Source: Bradyrhizobium sp. CCBAU 53340
GTDB lineage: Bacteria; Pseudomonadota; Alphaproteobacteria; Rhizobiales; Xanthobacteraceae
Reading direction: 5' to 3'
Length of the DNA: 64,000 nt
Assembly: GCF_015291645.1 (NCBI RefSeq)
Contig: NZ_CP030055.1
Location: 5,084,001-5,148,000, forward strand
Position numbers and translations under genes: made by a program
Shown: piece by piece, positions 61,721 to 64,000 of the stretch
Numbering within the stretch: position 1 is the stretch's first letter
Layout of the letters: each line of letters opens with the position of its first letter
The notes under the pieces: model-generated
What the model saw: the letters and a program-made list of their open reading frames with translations, nothing else
Told to the model about the DNA's origin: nothing
Databases searched by the model: none

Positions 61721-61765
61721 GCATGATCTTTTCGGAAAACCGCTGCGCACTTTTCCGGATCATGC
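61721..61765. repeat. Palindromic intergenic element, right unit
   Basis: GCATGATC (61721-61728) and GATCATGC (61758-61765) are exact inverted repeats, with GGAAAA and TTTTCC inside them. This second hairpin is 12 bases after the first; together they form a compact two-hairpin element. Confidence 0.6.
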
Positions 61766-61801
61766 TCTAGAGCCGGATGGATGCGATCAGCTTGAGGCGC
61801 T

Positions 61802-62600
61802 TTAGACTCCTAAGCATGTGCTCCGATCGCCATGCGGGCCGGATTGAAGGTCAGCATGGGTGCTCAGCCTTCTTCCTTTGGGTCGGTCTGCAATGGGCCA
61901 GCGGGGATGTGCCGTTGCACGCGGACGCGCCTTTTCGCTCTCGCGGCTGATTCCACCCGAGCTTTGCTTCGTTGTTCCGCCCTCTAGACCCAAGAGGGCG
62001 CAGGGAAGACCGGGTGCCGACCTCGCACCCGCGGTCCGCTGCGCGAAGATGTAGCGCAGGAAGAACCGCACAGCAGCATACAGGTGTGGCCAAACACTCG
62101 GCCTTCCCTGCGCGATGGGTTGACGGCTTATGCCGCGCTCTCCCGGGAGCCGAATTCCTTCTGGCCTCCCTCGCCCCGCGAATTGGCGATGCGGTTGACC
62201 CGGTTGGGCGCTCCACACCTCCGCGAAAGCTTGACCGTAGCGACGACGGCCAGGACCACACGGTTTTGCCGTACGCTAGGGTTCGCTGGTTCGCCGCATG
62301 GATCGTCCGGCGCTGTCGACGTTGCCGGAAGCATGCTGGCGAGACGAACCTGACAGCGCCGCTCGTCGATGCGCGGTTTCGGGCTCACAGGGACTACCCG
62401 CCCTGCCCGCTCCTCTCGCATCCAACGCTGCCCGCGTCCACCGCAAGCCCGGCTCGCAATCAAGACGACACGAGATCGCCCCTCAAGGATGAGCCGGGAT
62501 GTCGCGACACATACGCTATTTCCGAATTTCGGTAAAGTGGAATATTTTTGCCGGAAGGGGTTGACGGGGCGGAAAGTGTTTTGCCCGACGGGCGATCGTC
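61802..62600. repeat. Gene-free GC-rich stretch, probable degenerate repetitive element
   Basis: About 800 bases without a reading frame that resembles a protein, despite several long open frames. The composition is uneven, with short AT-rich parts (62520-62550). The right end (AGATCGCCCCTC to GTTTTGCCCGACGGGC, about 62480-62600) resembles a filler sequence I recall repeated between genes in bradyrhizobia. This is recollection, not a search. No transposase or RNA gene is seen. The remainder up to 62758 should hold the promoter of the basic protein gene. Confidence 0.4.
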
Positions 62601-62758
62601 ATGCCGCCGCACGAGTGCAGCCAGGGCGGAAAGAGCGCTGGATCGGCGCTTCGCCAGCTTCGCCTCCGGTTTGCGGTTTCGCCGCGAACCAGCCGAGCTC
62701 GATCGTCAAAACGGAACCAACACGGTGATTTGTGCCTTGAAGATCAAGGAGGATCAAC

Positions 62759-63055
62759 ATGGCACGTACAGCATGGAAACGTCCCGGCTCGCCGATCGGC
62801 AAGAAGGGAGCGCGCAAGGCAAACCCCTCGTATAAGCGTCGTTCACGTCAGCCGTGGTCGAACGCTGACGTCAGGATGTTACGGCAGCTTGCGAAGGGAA
62901 ATACGCCCACGGGCGTCATGAGCATCAAGCTGCAGCGCCCGATCGCGGCGATCCGCAGCAAGGCCCATCGCGAAGGCATCTCCCTGAAGCCGATCAATCG
63001 TTCGCCCTATAACCGGCGCGCGACCAAGACGCGTACGGCGAAGCGGCGACGCTGA
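62759..63055 (+). CDS. Small basic HTH (SANT/Myb-like) protein
   Basis: A 98-residue very basic protein with AAGGAGG seven bases before the ATG. The middle (residues about 30-78: RQPWSNADVRMLRQLAKG; RPIAAIRSKAHREGISLK) looks like a SANT/Myb-type helix-turn-helix, of the kind that uses spaced W/L residues to bind DNA. Both ends are Lys/Arg-rich (GKKGARKANPSYKRR; TRTAKRRR). Probably a DNA-binding protein; its target is unknown. It stands alone, followed by a terminator. Confidence 0.7.
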   Translation: MARTAWKRPGSPIGKKGARKANPSYKRRSRQPWSNADVRMLRQLAKGNTPTGVMSIKLQRPIAAIRSKAHREGISLKPINRSPYNRRATKTRTAKRRR

Positions 63056-63063
63056 CCAGGCGA

Positions 63064-63088
63064 GCCCGGCCTCCACACGAGGCCGGGC
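63064..63088 (+). terminator. Strong hairpin after the basic HTH gene
   Basis: GCCCGGCCTC (63064-63073) and GAGGCCGGGC (63079-63088) form a perfect 10-bp stem with a 5-base loop, nine bases after the stop codon. Only a short mixed stretch with few T follows, but stem strength and position support a terminator. Confidence 0.75.
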
Positions 63089-63147
63089 CGTCCCCGCCAG
63101 CGACGACCGTTTTGGCATGACTTCCGTGTCATGACGGAGAACGGCAG

Positions 63148-63582
63148 ATGATCCACCATGTTTCAGTCGGCACAAACGACGTGGCCCGCGCCCAAGCCTT
63201 TTATGCCCCGCTGATGCAGCTGATCGGCTTCCGCCTCATCAAGGCGTCCCCTTCAGCGGTTCATTATGGCGCCTCCGACATCGTCTTCAGCCTCGAGACG
63301 CCCGTCGACGGCCGCCCGGCGTCTCCCGGCAACGGCGTACACATCGCCTTCCAGGCGCCCGACCGGGACGCTGTCAGGCGCTTCCATCAGCTCGCTCTCG
63401 AGAAGGGTGGAACCGACGAAGGCGCGCCAGGAGTACGGGCGAACTACAATGCGAATTATTTCGGGGCATTCGTCCGTGACCTCGATGGCAACAAGATCGA
63501 GGCAGTCACCTATACCGCGCGAGAGAGCTTCGATCTGTTGGCGGTCTCCAGGGACGAGCCGAAAAAGAATGCCGATCTCTAA
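63148..63582 (+). CDS. VOC/glyoxalase-family protein
   Basis: A 144-residue vicinal-oxygen-chelate protein: metal residues in MIHHVSVGTNDVARAQAFY (His near the start), VHIAFQAPDRDAV and the final Glu in DLDGNKIEAVTY. It is a single-domain size that dimerises to form the active site. Members include glyoxalase-type isomerases and resistance proteins; its substrate cannot be assigned. It starts about 60 bases after the terminator. Confidence 0.85.
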   Translation: MIHHVSVGTNDVARAQAFYAPLMQLIGFRLIKASPSAVHYGASDIVFSLETPVDGRPASPGNGVHIAFQAPDRDAVRRFHQLALEKGGTDEGAPGVRANYNANYFGAFVRDLDGNKIEAVTYTARESFDLLAVSRDEPKKNADL

Positions 63583-63642
63583 CAAATGATAAGACTCCAT
63601 TGCTCGTACTGCGTTCCACTGGTTTGCGTTCAGGGAGAGCCA

Positions 63643-63954
63643 ATGCCACAGTCGAAAGACGCGCAATCGGTGACATTCGAGAGTCCGCTTCCGGCCCAGA
63701 TGATGGCCATCGACGGAACGTGGAGGCGACCTTGTGCCGTCAAGACGATCTCGGAGAGCGGCGGAACGCTCTGGCTGGAGGCTTCGATCGAAGGGCTGTC
63801 GCTGACGGAATTCTTCCTGGTCCTGTCCTCGACCGGTCTTGCCTACCGCAGATGCGCGCTTGATAGCGTGAATGGCGCGGAAATCACCGTCAAATTCCTG
63901 CGCGCCAAGGACAAGCACAGGCAACCGCCGAAGTCGCGGGACGCGCTCGTCTGA
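63643..63954 (+). CDS. PilZ-like domain protein
   Basis: A 103-residue protein with a beta-barrel pattern (FESPLPAQMMAIDGTWRRPC; VKTISESGGTLWLEASIEGL; FLVLSSTGLAYRRCALDSVN). This resembles short PilZ-type domains of alphaproteobacteria, though the classic RxxxR and (D/N)xSxxG residues are only partly present, so c-di-GMP binding is uncertain. GGGAGA precedes the ATG at 63643. A longer in-frame start 57 bases earlier lacks family similarity. Confidence 0.65.
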   Translation: MPQSKDAQSVTFESPLPAQMMAIDGTWRRPCAVKTISESGGTLWLEASIEGLSLTEFFLVLSSTGLAYRRCALDSVNGAEITVKFLRAKDKHRQPPKSRDALV

Positions 63955-64000
63955 CGCAGCAATCGAGCACTATTCCGTAAAGGTTTTCGCGGACTCTTCG

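Overview
The window reads as chromosomal DNA of a high-GC alphaproteobacterium, most likely Bradyrhizobium or a close relative in the Nitrobacteraceae. This is inferred from codon use, from the complete sox cluster, from FixK/FNR-type boxes of the form TTGA-N6-TCAA, and from intergenic palindromes and a GC-rich filler of a type I associate with bradyrhizobial genomes. Nothing at strain level can be claimed.

Layout. (1) 1-2755: the end of a TauC/SsuC-type ABC permease, a COG0402 amidohydrolase and a Rieske oxygenase, all co-directional. (2) 3152-17725: a sulfur-oxidation block. The minus-strand operon soxXYZABCD is followed by two exported DsrE-like proteins, an exported alpha/beta hydrolase and a YeeE-type transporter. 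It is flanked by soxW, soxV, soxS, three more YeeE/YedE-type membrane proteins and two ArsR repressors that carry the cysteine pair of persulfide sensors (SqrR/BigR). Several promoters carry ATTC-N8-GAAT or imperfect versions of it. (3) 17768-32390: an island of microaerobic/stress genes: a solitary GroEL, ChaB, Hsp20, three CBS-BON proteins, a diheme cytochrome c, a universal stress protein, PEP synthase, two glycosidases and a PfkB kinase. Seven TTGA-N6-TCAA boxes lie in 12 kb, nearly all at a spacing that suits activation by FixK/FNR. (4) 32569-39362: a sugar ABC uptake operon with an oxidoreductase, a ThuA-like protein and a LacI regulator, plus a divergent SDR dehydrogenase. (5) 39626-61669: a substrate-binding protein and an AraC regulator lead into an 18-gene co-directional run of nearly 20 kb. 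It encodes a branched-chain-type ABC importer, a LivF-Tm-1 fusion, a Tm-1-like TIM barrel, a very long flotillin, two SRPBCC proteins, a molybdenum hydroxylase with its large subunit split in two, its MoxR/VWA maturation pair, three hydrolase genes (amidohydrolase, metallo-beta-lactamase fold, and an SMP-30/isochorismatase fusion) and a flavodoxin-fold reductase. (6) 61667-63954: palindromic and repeat-like DNA, then a small basic HTH protein, a VOC protein and a PilZ-like protein.

How the parts may work together. The sox block encodes periplasmic thiosulfate oxidation (SoxXA, YZ, B, CD) with thiol-disulfide support (SoxV/W/S), sulfur uptake (YeeE/YedE) and persulfide-responsive repression. 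The FixK-box island would let low oxygen switch on chaperones, CBS sensors, a c-type cytochrome and carbon mobilisation. The 39.6-61.7 kb block looks like a dedicated uptake-and-degradation pathway: import an organic substrate, hydroxylate it with a membrane-associated Mo/FeS/flavin enzyme, then hydrolyse amide or lactone intermediates. Its substrate cannot be read from the sequence. This block is the best candidate here for an undescribed system.
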